NCBI GenBank assembly: GCA_943787435.1
Contig: CALSMK010000007.1
Location: 18,098 to 82,097, forward strand
DNA: 64,000 nt
Origin: an uncultured Flavobacteriales bacterium
Lineage (GTDB): Bacteria; Bacteroidota; Bacteroidia; Flavobacteriales_D; Sanyastnellaceae
Direction of reading: 5' to 3'
Below the pieces are notes generated by a model. It was not told the origin of the DNA and made no database searches. It saw nothing but the letters and a program-made list of their open reading frames with translations. Position numbers and translations under genes: made by a program. Of the stretch, positions 44,701 to 53,217 are shown piece after piece. The stretch's first letter is position 1; every line of letters starts with the position of its first letter.

Positions 44701-47283
44701 CATGGAATCGGCCATCATTTCGGACCGCGCCTCCAACCAGACATTTTCGTTTCTGGCCCACTGCTGCTCCTGTCTGCTTAGCCATTCACCCCTCCAACCA
44801 GCGCGTTCTTTCCTTGACCAGGCCTCATTCGACGCGTCCAATCCGAGGCTCCATTCTTCCATGAGGGCATCGCCTTCCTGGACCTTCAATACCCCCAAGT
44901 CTTCTTCTACACCTTTTACACCGCGCCTGGCATCCACCCAATCTGCCCAGCGCATCATCAGTGACGCCACGTCGGTGCCTCCTGCGTCCAACAACTCCCT
45001 GAGGGCCAGTTTTTCTCTTCTTCCCGCCATGGCTGCTTCCCCTGCCACTTGGGCCAGCGAAGCTTTTGAAGCGCTTTGAACAGCGTAGCTCCATGTATCC
45101 AGCATGTTGCGAATCCCCTCAAAGTCGGCACCATCCTTCAGGGATGCATCAACGAGGTCAGCTTGAGGTTGCCATGACTCTAAGTCCTCCATGAGGTCAT
45201 AAATCTCCCCAGCTGTAGCCATGTCAGGGTCATCCAAAAAGACCGTCTCCAATTCCAGGATTCGCTGCAGCTTGCTCTCCCACAGCGCCACCAAAGCTTC
45301 TTCATCTTGAACCCTCCAGGCATCAATGTGCTCTTGACTTGGAGATGGCTGATTCTCAAAAATGAACGCTCCTCTTTCCTCTGGAGAAAGGCCAGCACTC
45401 TCCTTCATCAATTGGCTCACATCACCCTCTGCATCAACACTCTCCGAAGCGATGGCTTCGAAATTGGTGTCCATCTGTTCCTGGTCGCTTTCGCCCACTT
45501 GTCCATCTGAAGCATCACCATCCAAACTTTCTCGTCCGTCCAATTCTTCCGTCCGAGAAAGTGCAGGGTCTGAAGACATCCCGTTTTCATCCACCAAGTC
45601 GTCAGCCACCAAGTCAACCGTTTGGTCATTCCTGACAGGACTGTCTTGAGGGGTTGAAGGGTTGACCTCGGCCAGGTCTTCCTCCAGAGCTTCCTCTGTG
45701 GTCTCTGTTTTGGTCTCTGCCAAGGCTTGCTCAGAAGCACCGAGGGCAGCAGGAATCTCCTCTGACTCAATCTGTTTGGATACCCATGCGCTCCAACCCA
45801 ATGCTGATGATTCCGAAACCACATCGGATTCCGCGCCCACTTCGCCTTCTGGGCCTTCTGGGTTTGAAATGGAAGAATCCTTGGGGCCTTTATTCATTCG
45901 CCCCTCTGCATCCGCCTGCAAGTCGGCAAGCATGGCCCAGTCTTGCTCTACCCGCTCCACCATGGTCCAACCTGAACCCTGCTTTTGAAGCTCCCAAGCT
46001 GTATCCACAGAGCCAAAAGCCTCGGACACAATTTGACCCGAACCGTCTTCCAAGACCCAGCGAACTCCCACTCCACTCGACTCTTCGTCCAAGGAAACAT
46101 GGTTGGAAGGACTCTGTCCCAAGTCCAATTCCCGAATGACTTCTCCATTTTCATAAACGCGCAGGGTGAGGCTCTCCGATTCGACTTCTTCCTCCACCCA
46201 AGCCACGCTGCCAGCCACAAAGGGTTGATCACTCAGGGCCACCCTAAATGCATGCACCCTCCCACCAGCCGCCGCCCGATTGGAGGCAAACCAAGCCCCG
46301 CCATCTGGCTCTGGAATAAAGAAGGCATCGTCGTTCACCGAATTGATGGGGAAAGGCAACCGGTAAGGCTCACCTTCTGGCTTCCCTCCTGCCCAACCCA
46401 CGGCATAAATGTCGAGCCCCCCCAATCCACCCGGACGGTTGGATGAGAAGTAAAGCACCCCATCCGGGGAGAGGTAAGCATCCCGCTCATCGAATTCCGT
46501 ATTCACAACATCCGATAGCCTCTCTGTTGCACCATACCCGCCCCCACTGAGTGATATTCGAAACAGGTCCCACCCCATTTGCCCCTTCTTTCCCAAAGAA
46601 GAAAACACAAGAAGGGTGTCTCCATCGTGAAAAGCCATTCGCTCTGCAGCGGTTTTAAGGTCGGCCTTTGATCGGAGCGCAGATGGCACATTGACAAGCC
46701 TTAAGCCCGGGGTTTCCGGCCTATAGAATCGAAATGCCGCATCTGGATCTGCGGAAATCCGATCCAGAACCTCCAAACCCACCGCTTCATCTGGGGACCA
46801 TACAGCGGCACCGCACATCGTGGCCCACAGCTCTGCCTTTTCCTTGAACAGCCCCTTTTTTCCAGCCGCATTCAAATAGGCGGCATACAGGTCTCGGGCC
46901 CGATCAAAATCATATTCCAATTGGGCCAGTCGGGCTCGGTGAAACTCCAAATCCACATCGGAGCACCCCATCCTGTTTGCGATTCGCAGGTGACGCCTCG
47001 CCAATGCCATTTGACCCGGCTCGGCCAAAGCACATCCCGCCAATCGGCCATGCAAGCATCCCTCTTCAGGAAACAAACTCACCAGCTTTTCATATTCCGG
47101 CAGGGCTTCCATCAGCTGACCCGCTGAATAAGCCTGTTCCGCGCGTTCTCGCAATTCTTCTTTGCCTCGTCCTTCTTGAGCGCTCAAGTTCAGCGCGCAA
47201 AGCACCGACAGCCCCATCATGAGCACCTTCCGGCACACAAGCTGAAACCCCAAATTCACGCGCACTTTCCATAAGGGCGTCAT
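41752..47283 (-). CDS. Giant envelope protein: TPR, PD40 propeller, Ala/Glu coiled coil, three SPOR-like domains
   Basis: 1843 residues from ATG 47283 (MTPLWKVRVNLG), followed by a signal segment (KVLMMGLSVLCALNLSAQ). Residues about 40-180 form TPR-like helices (AEQAYSAGQLMEALPEYEKL, RLAQLEYDFDRARDLYAAYL). Residues about 240-370 have PD40/WD40-like motifs (YLSPDGVLYFSSNRPGGLGG, GGAWFASNRAA). A very long acidic region follows (about 470-1500), containing an Ala/Glu block at about 860-960 (ELEAEEAAAA repeats). The C-terminus has three SPOR-like units: IQIGAFRKALPAALFAAF (about 1515), YSVQVGAFRGVPDENAVAK (about 1655) and WEVELGEYSSTIPVRLANAI (about 1770). SPOR domains bind denuded glycan strands, so a link to peptidoglycan or division is plausible. 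The TPR-PD40 front resembles T9SS-associated PorE, which instead ends in OmpA. Confidence 0.85.
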   Translation of the reverse strand: MTPLWKVRVNLGFQLVCRKVLMMGLSVLCALNLSAQEGRGKEELRERAEQAYSAGQLMEALPEYEKLVSLFPEEGCLHGRLAGCALAEPGQMALARRHLRIANRMGCSDVDLEFHRARLAQLEYDFDRARDLYAAYLNAAGKKGLFKEKAELWATMCGAAVWSPDEAVGLEVLDRISADPDAAFRFYRPETPGLRLVNVPSALRSKADLKTAAERMAFHDGDTLLVFSSLGKKGQMGWDLFRISLSGGGYGATERLSDVVNTEFDERDAYLSPDGVLYFSSNRPGGLGGLDIYAVGWAGGKPEGEPYRLPFPINSVNDDAFFIPEPDGGAWFASNRAAAGGRVHAFRVALSDQPFVAGSVAWVEEEVESESLTLRVYENGEVIRELDLGQSPSNHVSLDEESSGVGVRWVLEDGSGQIVSEAFGSVDTAWELQKQGSGWTMVERVEQDWAMLADLQADAEGRMNKGPKDSSISNPEGPEGEVGAESDVVSESSALGWSAWVSKQIESEEIPAALGASEQALAETKTETTEEALEEDLAEVNPSTPQDSPVRNDQTVDLVADDLVDENGMSSDPALSRTEELDGRESLDGDASDGQVGESDQEQMDTNFEAIASESVDAEGDVSQLMKESAGLSPEERGAFIFENQPSPSQEHIDAWRVQDEEALVALWESKLQRILELETVFLDDPDMATAGEIYDLMEDLESWQPQADLVDASLKDGADFEGIRNMLDTWSYAVQSASKASLAQVAGEAAMAGRREKLALRELLDAGGTDVASLMMRWADWVDARRGVKGVEEDLGVLKVQEGDALMEEWSLGLDASNEAWSRKERAGWRGEWLSRQEQQWARNENVWLEARSEMMADSMAIAEAAAKLEAEEAAAAAMAAAELEAEEAAAAMAAAELEAEEAAAAESLAAVEAAAVQAAAEAKVRSDQDAAAAQALAASEAATEPQAEQAVAAVEAQASSTHGEPEVADGQESMVSEEVDVPVDDQGILEWVSISADPFGDDDETTLIGFVFPNSSAKNSGADIGEADSQVTSAWAGRITDSRKVSRAWDEFAQASGGAGLPMVVTLDDLNSMEPELKSAYLDLRGTMLEELDEWVESEEAKGVQIEQQLEELSVLSFGTDEEQRVNGLSALLTKAQAASEAMRLDESESPQGKLDGEELFLAQEKREGLALKAAAAWEALLLEWDEQGPILSAAASQTSVAVAAQPDDSEEEKEGQEAESQTEADEDLVQAVDEAREEPAGMETSADEDGWVEAKGPTDIEAVPFFDNATKEEVTEWMRLLDRAVEDTSADEGGTVGENAWLPEDLELIAAWSNWRRVRSRNEDNALSRSKMSRWEKSLFFAERDVREAWERVDALGFENRLIMSSEPMADSAMSPTSLPEGDSGSSLVEVSAVEAVDDLADEAVDDSADGSEGKSMEVVADETSTSASMGLNNSPLNDVNERRASAFGVVLPAAEVVGQGTSSGSGVAIRPIDRVAMERAILGSASLDLNEGNSAAETFAVESGAPRSDGVEYKIQIGAFRKALPAALFAAFNPMWAQSLSNGITRYMAGSFDAYDPAVVARDAIRSLGYDDAFVVRFVDGERVRGSRPPVDELAQERVNQQASSRATASNEPQGELGESTVDPAGVVATSNAPSTAQNIPTWNNIRGRVYSVQVGAFRGVPDENAVAKLGTLTREDAGTDGWLRLFSGRFEDEQSAAEHRDELRLDGREDAFVVVYINGKRIPLLEASTTAVGSLVGMGEAAPSETGSEQKASQDEGSEGVMVGWEVELGEYSSTIPVRLANAILDAPLGWGIRSLREQGFTRYITRKSPNQSEAQSWLNQAKEMGFDQARLIESGGN

Positions 47284-47379
47284 GTTGGCAAATTGCGGCG
47301 GCATTCGTGTTCTACGCGTTGGAAAGACCGGGGTTTTCAACAGGAAGAGCCTGACCCTTTTCGTGGTCTTCTCCACCGC

Positions 47380-47387
47380 TACCTTTG
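47380..47387 (+). promoter_or_regulatory. -7 promoter element for pruA
   Basis: TACCTTTG matches TAnnTTTG and lies 17 bases before ATG 47405. TTTT at 47358-47361, 18 bases upstream, is a partial -33 match. Confidence 0.5.
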
Positions 47388-47404
47388 CACCCAATCGATT
47401 CACC

Positions 47405-49046
47405 ATGCCCAACGCCTTTTTCCAAGTCCCTTATCCGGAAAACGAACCGGTCCTCAACTACGGTCCAGACAGCCCAGAGCGCGCTGCTCAACTGGCCGAG
47501 TATGAGCGCATGCTCAACCAAGATCCTGTTCAAGTGCCCATGGTGATTGGCGGACGCAAGGTCCTGACCGGCGACAAACGTCCGTTGACGCCACCACATG
47601 ACCACCAACGTGTGATTGGCCACGCTCATTTTGGAGAGGCCTCTCATGTGAAAGAAGCCATTGACTCTGCGCTTGAGGCGCGCTCCGCATGGGCTTCGTT
47701 GGACTGGGAACAACGCGCAAGCATCTTTCTCCGGGCCGCAGAAATGCTGGCCGGACCATGGCGCACCCGAATCAATGCCTCCACCATGTTGGCCCAAGGC
47801 AAAAACATGCACCAAGCCGAGATTGATGCCGCCTGTGAATTCATTGATTTCCTCCGGTTCAATTGTCATTTTGCCCAAGAGATTTATGCCCAGCAGCCAG
47901 AGAGCGCACCTGGCCTTTGGAATCGGCTGGAGTACCGAGCTCTCGAAGGTTTCGTCTTCGCAATCACCCCATTCAACTTCACAGCCATCGCCGGAAACCT
48001 CCCCATTGCAGCAGCCTTAATGGGCAACGTGGTGGTTTGGAAGCCTTCCGATGAACAGATTTACTCCGCTCATGTCATCATGGAACTGCTGCACGAAGCT
48101 GGTTTGCCTGAAGGCGTGATCAACTTGGTGACCGTGGATGGCCCAGTGGCCGGAGATGTCGTGTTCAATCACCCTGACTTTTCTGGGCTTCACTTTACGG
48201 GAAGCACAGGCGTCTTCCGCCACCTCTGGCAAACCATTGGCCAAAACATTGGTCAATACAAGACCTACCCACGGATTGTGGGAGAGACCGGAGGCAAAGA
48301 CTTCATCATTGCCCACCGCTCCGCGAATGTGGACGAAGTGGTGACGGGAATTGTTCGCGGATCTTTCGAATTCCAAGGTCAAAAGTGCAGCGCCGCCAGC
48401 CGTGTGTACTTGCCAGACAACCTCTGGCCAGAGATTCAAGAAAAACTCACTGCTGAAGTGGCCACAATCAAGGTGGGATCACCTGCTGACCCGACCAATT
48501 TTATGGGCGCGGTCATCAGCCAACGCTCATTTGACAAAATCAAAGGCTACATCGAATACGCCAAAAACAGCCCCGATGCCGACATCCTTTGCGGTGGCGG
48601 ATGCGATGACAGCGTGGGTTACTTTCGTCCAACCCACGGTGGTCTTGGCCAAAACCCCGGACTTTAAAACCCTGGAAGAAGAGATTTTTGGCCCGGTGGT
48701 CACCTTGTATGTGTACCCTGCAGATGAATTCGACAGCGCCCTTGAACTTGTGGATTCCACCAGTGAATACGCCTTGACCGGAGCCGTTTTTGCGCGCGAG
48801 CGTTATGCCATCGATGACGCCATGCGCGCCCTGGAAAATGCCGCGGGCAACTTCTACATCAACGACAAGCCCACCGGCGCTGTGGTCGGCCAGCAGCCCT
48901 TCGGCGGCGCGCAGCGGTTCTGGTACCAATGACAAGGCAGGATCCTTTGCTTGAACCTGCTCCGCTGGGTCAGCCCCACGCACCATCAAGGAGACGCTCG
49001 TCTCCGCCGACGGACTTACCGCTACCCTTTCCACCAGGAATGCTGA
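47405..49046 (+). CDS. pruA: L-glutamate gamma-semialdehyde dehydrogenase, frameshifted
   Basis: About 545 residues when joined. The intact part covers MPNAFFQVPYPENEPVLNYGPDSPER, AITPFNFTAIAGNLP, VVWKPSDEQIYSA, the Glu in VGETGGKDFI and the catalytic Cys in FQGQKCSAASR, all typical of the Bacteroidota PruA branch that oxidises P5C/glutamate semialdehyde to glutamate in proline breakdown. An extra T at 48623-48625 (GYF then VQPTVVLAKTPDF) shifts the frame; it continues through EEEIFGPVVTLYVYP and YINDKPTGAVVGQQPFGGA. More indels occur after 48905 (SGTNDKAGS, LNLLRWVSP, IKETL, YRYPF can be read in different frames). The stop is at 49044-49046 in the restored frame, followed by a strong terminator. 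Confidence 0.9.
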
Positions 49047-49074
49047 AAACAACCTGCATTCTAGAAGGCCGATA

Positions 49075-49108
49075 GAAAAAAGGGGCGCCCGAATGGGCGC
49101 CCCTTTTT
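49075..49108. terminator. Bidirectional terminator between pruA and the AT-hook gene
   Basis: GGGGCGCCC (49082-49090) and GGGCGCCCC (49095-49103) with a GAAT loop, preceded by AAAAAAA and followed by TTTTT, works for both converging genes. Confidence 0.92.
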
Positions 49109-49131
49109 CATTTAGGCCTGAATGCTGTTCG

Positions 49132-50157
49132 TCAGGCCATCAAGCCGTCTGCCATCTCCTGGACGTTCTTTTTGGACACGTCTTTTTTGTGGCTTCGCAG
49201 CCGCCGTTCTTGGCAGCAGGCTTGCAGCAGCCTTCTTGGCGGCAGGCTTGGCTTTGGCCAGCCGCCTTCTTGGCAGCAGGCTTTGCAGCCGCCTTCTTGG
49301 CGGCAGGCTTGGCTGCAGCCGCCTTCTGCTGGCTTTGACGCCGTCTTCTTTGCAGCCGCTTTCTTGGCCACTGGCTTCGCAGCCGCCTTCTTGGACTACA
49401 GCCTTCGTTCTCGCTACTTCTCCTTGGTGCGCTGCCTCGGAAGATTCCGATGGCCGGCGCGGCTTGCGGCCTCGGTCATCAACATGGGTGTTTCAGCCAC
49501 GGCCTTAGAAGACAGCATCCTGTTGTAAGGCGCCTTCAATGTGCCCCCCTGCGGCAGCCATCCAGGACTTGTCAACACCAAGAAGCGCTCCTTCTTGCCG
49601 GGCGAGCCCAACGGTGTCGATCTTTGTTGAGCGAATGGGTCCGCAGTCGGAAGGCCGCATTCAACACACTCGCCTTCGTGCTTTCTTGGCTTCTTGGTCT
49701 GCCGGCAAGTTGTTCATCACCATTGCGTCCCTCACCAAGCTCACGTGTAGCTCAGCGGACGGTCACACTGGCGCAACCGGCGCAGAATGAAATTGCCCCA
49801 GATCGCTCTTGGGGCCTCTCTTCTTTGGGACGACCTGCTTTCTTCGCTCTGGCTCTCCACGACTCAGACACTCCGTCTTGCGAGGACGTCCGGGCCCTCG
49901 CTTCACGAAGCGGCACACGCTGAGCTGAAGGTGCCTTGGCTCTGGTGGCTTGCGCCGGAGCGCAGCGCCTCTGCTGGGTCATACCATCGGTGATGAAGCA
50001 CTTTGTCCCGCCATCCATGCCGGGCAAGCACCTGTTCGACATGTGATGTCAGCCGGGATGCGCAACTGCAATCCGTTCTCTTGCTCGTAGAAGCTGCGGT
50101 TAATCTGGTCTAGCTCGCTCGCTTCCTGATGAACTGGACACTGGTTTTCCGTGCCAT
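49132..50157 (-). CDS. Basic AT-hook / histone-H1-like protein, frame heavily disrupted
   Basis: No single frame runs through, but on the minus strand fragments line up. A start at ATG 50157 (MARKTSVQF) leads into EASELDQINRSFYEQENGLQLRIPADIT. Around 49780-49900 come FVKRGPGRPRKTE (a classic AT-hook, GRPRK) and VPKKRGPKSDLGQF. Around 49700 is LVRDAMVMNNLPADQEAKKAR, then about 49510-49620 IDTVGLARQEGALLGVDKSWMAAAGGHIEGAL. From 49390 there is a Lys/Ala-rich tail of AKKAAAKKTASKPA and KPAAKKAA repeats, and the end KKDVSKKNVQEMADGLMA before TGA at 49132. AT-hooks plus a KPAAKKAA tail suggest a nucleoid DNA-binding protein; the middle matches no family I know. At least five indels are needed, so this may be a pseudogene or poor sequence. 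Confidence 0.5.
49196..49395. repeat. In-gene repeats encoding KPAAKKAA units
   Basis: A unit of about 27-30 bases, gccgccttcttggc + agcaggctt(tg), recurs six to seven times with length differences that shift the frame. Protein-coding low complexity on the minus strand, not a CRISPR. Confidence 0.75.
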
Positions 50158-50261
50158 TGTTATTCAACGTTTTGATAAAGTAACACGCGCGTTTCGTATT
50201 TGTCAGGAGCAGGAAAGTAACAACATAGAATTCCAACCCATTCTCATTGGCCCCATATCAG

Positions 50262-50292
50262 AAAACAAATCCCCGGGGACAAGCCCCGGGGA
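50262..50292 (-). terminator. Rho-independent terminator of rnpB
   Basis: On the minus strand CCCCGGGG (50291-50284) and CCCCGGGG (50278-50271) pair around CTTGT, then ATTTGTTTTC follows. Confidence 0.85.
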
Positions 50293-50640
50293 CGTCAAGG
50301 CCGTAAGCCGGATTCTGTTGCCCCAAAGGGACTTCCACCATTGATCTACGCAACCTACCCTCCAGCATCGGACGGGTCGCCCTCAAGCACTGGTTTACAT
50401 GGTCTTGCAGCCCGAAAGGTTTGCCTGAGCCGTGCGGTCACCCAACACGCTGGTGGGCTCTTACCCCACCTTCTCACCCTTGCCTGTGCCTCGCAGGCCA
50501 TCGGCGGTTTAAATCTCTGCAGCACTGTCTGTCACCCCGAAAGGACGCCTCCCCTTTCAGAGAGTTCGGTACCCTGCATGCTGTCCGGACTTTCCTCACC
50601 GGTCACGGCCACGCGGAGTGCGGCGGAACACCTTGAACGG
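50293..50640 (-). ncRNA. rnpB: RNase P RNA (bacterial class A)
   Basis: About 348 bases on the minus strand. Conserved elements in order: GAGGAAAGTCCGGAC (CR-I) shortly after the 5' end, GACAGTGCTGCAGAGA, GGTAAGAGCCCACC, GAGGGTAGGTTGCGTAGA with ATGG following, and ACAGAATCCGGCTTAC near the 3' end. Both ends are set by helix P1: CGTTCAAGG at the 5' end (to 50640) pairs with CCTTGACG at the 3' end (50300-50293). It is the catalytic RNA that cuts tRNA 5' leaders. A -7 box precedes it by 2 bases and a terminator hairpin follows directly. No base disruptions are evident, in contrast to the flanking protein genes. Confidence 0.96.
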
Positions 50641-50641
50641 C

Positions 50642-50649
50642 CGAAGATA
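50642..50649 (-). promoter_or_regulatory. -7 promoter element for rnpB
   Basis: TATCTTCG on the minus strand fits TAnnTTnG and ends just before the 5' end of the RNA as placed by helix P1. It lies 7 bases after the M28 stop; no -33 box is clear. Confidence 0.55.
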
Positions 50650-50655
50650 GGCCGC

Positions 50656-52020
50656 TCAGTCCCAGGTCACCTCCACCACCAGCGCCTCTCCCGCTGCGCA
50701 GGACCTCCACTGCCGTCAGTCTGGCACTTCTGCAGACATGCTGAGCCAGCCCCTCCATGTAGCCCATCATGTCGGCCACCTCATGGTCGCCAATGCGCAC
50801 AACGACATCGCCCTTCTTGCATGCCCGCCAACTTGCGCAGGCCGTGCCCTCACTGACCCCGTCTATCCGCATGCCAACGTACCCGAAAAGAGGTAGTCCG
50901 GCACCACACGCCCAGCGTCACCTTGAACCGAGGGGCGTCGTCGCTGGAGCTGTCTTTGGTTTTGGTAAAGGGTATGGAATCCTTCGCATGCCCAATTGCT
51001 CGCACGATACAAGCCGCATAAGTCAGCGATCGCGCACCATCCCTGCGTAGTTCAACTTGTCTGCGGTATCGGTGAAGGTTTGTGGTAGTCCTCGTGCTGG
51101 CCCGTGAAGAAGTGCAGCACAGGGAATGTCCTCCAAGTAGAAAGAGGTGTGATCGGACGGCCCCACTCCACTCTCGCTCAACACCAATTCAAATCCGGCC
51201 CCGTCCGCTTCCCATTGCACGTACTCCAGCACCCCGTTCCACACCGGCGACGTGCCGTTGCCATATACCGCCAGCGTATCTCCCACGCAGGCCGCCCGAC
51301 CATGTCGAAATTGATCATCCAGTCCACATGATGCGCCAGTCCCCCACTGTGGGCTCATCTGGTGAAGTGGTTGGAGCCCCACAGCCCCTTTTCCTCTCCA
51401 CTGAAGCTGGCCATGAGAAGGGGGTGATCCACCAGAGGAGCCGCCGCATGACGAGAAGCCAATTCCAACAAAACGGCCACACCACTGGCGTTGTCATCGG
51501 CGCCGGGGTGCATGGCAGAGTCGCCTTCGGCAACCCCGCGCCAAAGGCTGTTCTCGTCGCCCCAACCCAAGTGATCGTGATGGCAACCCACAACGCCCCA
51601 GCGCTTCGACGTGTCTTGAACAGAACGGTGGCCCCGATCACATTTTTGCCCACCACTTCACCCACCACGGCCATTCCCATGGTTTTGAGCGTGTCACCGT
51701 GCACCTGCATGGGCGGGTGCGGCTTGTAACGAAACGTCTGGTAAAATCCGGAATCTCCAGCCGCCTTCAATCCCAAGGCCGCCATGCGGCTTTGCAACCA
51801 TTCTCCTGCTGCGTAGGCACCGAGTTGGCCCGTTTCTCGCCCTTCAAATCGGCTGTCGGTGAGCACCAAAACATCGGCCTTCATGGCATTTGCGCTGGCG
51901 GCTGTCCCCTTGGTCCTGTGACCACCACTTGAGAAGCGTCACCTGAGGACGTTGAGCAGCTTGCGCATGTACACCCCAACAGAGGGCCAACGCAAGGGTT
52001 TGAAAATCAATTCGGTTCAT
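50656..52020 (-). CDS. M28 family metallopeptidase with C-terminal PDZ domain, frameshifted
   Basis: Joining frames gives about 450 residues. ATG 52020 opens a signal peptide (FQTLALALCWGVHAQ). ADVLVLTDSRFEGRETGQLGAYAAGEWLQSRM is the N-terminal part. The M28 metal ligands are seen in GCHHDHLGWG (His), HPGADDNASGVAVLLELA (bridging Asp), SFSGEEKGLWGSNHF (catalytic Glu), FDMVGR-like sequence and VGPSDHTSFYLEDIP (His). DTADKLNYAGMV ends the catalytic domain. A PDZ domain (RIDGVSEGTACAS...GDVVVRIGDHEVADMMGYMEGLAQ) follows and ends VVEVTWD at TGA 50656. It is an exported aminopeptidase-like enzyme. At least three indels (near 51595, 51320 and 50870-51030) break the frame. Its start is back to back with the PD40 gene. 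Confidence 0.82.
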
Positions 52021-52035
52021 GGATGGAAAAATCGC

Positions 52036-52062
52036 TTGAGAGAGTGCGAAGTTCTACATTCG
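52036..52062 (+). promoter_or_regulatory. Candidate promoter for the PD40 lipoprotein gene
   Basis: TTG (52036-52038), a 16-base spacer and TACATTCG (52055-52062) fit the Bacteroidota pattern. Position favours a start at ATG 52078 rather than the longer open frame from 52023. Confidence 0.45.
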
Positions 52063-52077
52063 CGTGGCTTTTTCTTC

Positions 52078-53215
52078 ATGAGATTCACACTCCCCCCCTT
52101 GTCTTGGTTTTCGGCCTGGTGGCCAGCCTCTTTTTTGTGTCCTGCCAAGGCCCTTCCGATTCTGATTCAGCTTCTGCTCCAGACACTGAATCGGTTCCTC
52201 AAGACCTTCCCGACAGCTTGGACCGCGGATACGAGCAGGAAGTTCATTTCAAGAATGTTCGACAATTGACTTACGGCGGCGACAATGCCGAGGCCTACTG
52301 GTCCTTCGACGGAAAGGATTTGGTATTTCAAGCCTCCAATTCCGCTTGGGGCGTGGAATGTGATCAGATCTATGTGATGGACATGAACGATGGCACCCCG
52401 TCGGAAGCACCGCCCACCCCAGTGAGCACAGGCCTTGGCCGCACCACATGTGCCTACTTCATGCCGGGGGACTCCAGCGTGCTATACGCCTCTACCCATG
52501 CTGCCGACACGGCCTGTCCTGAAGTGCCCCGGCGCGGGCCAGGGGGTGAATATGTATGGCCCATCTATCCCACCTACGACATCTACACCGTGGGCACCGA
52601 TGGAGGCGACCCAGCCCTTTTCATTGGCGGCGAAGGCTATGACGCCGAAGCCACGGTGAGTCCGCAGGGCGATAAAATCGTGTTTACAAGCACTCGAAGC
52701 GGCGACCTCGAGCTGTATACCTGCGACATCGATGGCCGCAACATCCAGCAAATCACCAGCGAGCTCGGCTACGATGGCGGCGCCTTTTTTAGTCCCGACG
52801 GGAAGTACTTGGTCTGGCGTGCGAGCCGCCCTGCCGAAGGCGAAGAAGCCGATGCCTATTTGAAATTGCTCTCCGAGGGGCTGGTTCAGCCCACCGCCAT
52901 GGAGCTCTTCGTGGCCAATGTGGACGGCAGCGAGCAACGGCAAATCACCGACTTGGGCGGGGCCAACTGGGCACCCTACTTCCACCCCAATGGAAAAAAC
53001 ATCTTGTTCAGCTCCAACCACGTTACGGGTGCTTTTCCGTTCAACATCTTCATGACCGACATCGACGGGGCCGAGCCGGTCCAGATTTCGTTTGACAACG
53101 CGTTTGACAGTTTCCCATGTTCTCTCCAGACGGAAAGCGCATCGCCTTTAGCTCCAACCGCAACAATGGACGCACCCGTTCGACCAACGTGTTTGTGGCC
53201 GACTGGATTGACTGA
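52078..53215 (+). CDS. PD40/TolB-like beta-propeller lipoprotein, frameshifted at both ends
   Basis: The best start is ATG 52078, giving MRFTLPP then LVLVFGLVASLFFVSC, a lipoprotein signal. This requires one more C in the 7-C run at 52092-52098. The uninterrupted frame instead starts at 52023, immediately beside the divergent M28 start. The body has repeated propeller motifs: AYWSFDGKDLVFQASN, GDSSVLYASTHA, ATVSPQGDKIVFTSTRSGDLELY, AFFSPDGKYLVWRASRP and PYFHPNGKNILFSSNH. Near 53113 a base is missing; the other frame then reads FSPDGKRIAFSSNRNNG to VFVADWID and TGA 53213-53215. About 380 residues, six-bladed TolB-like. Role in the envelope unknown. The next gene starts 2 bases later. Confidence 0.82.
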
Positions 53216-53217
53216 TC

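Noticed and set aside
42731..45079. Ser/Ala-rich plus-strand open frames opposite the giant SPOR protein
   Set aside because: They mirror the Glu/Ala-rich minus-strand repeats and show only low-complexity sequence.
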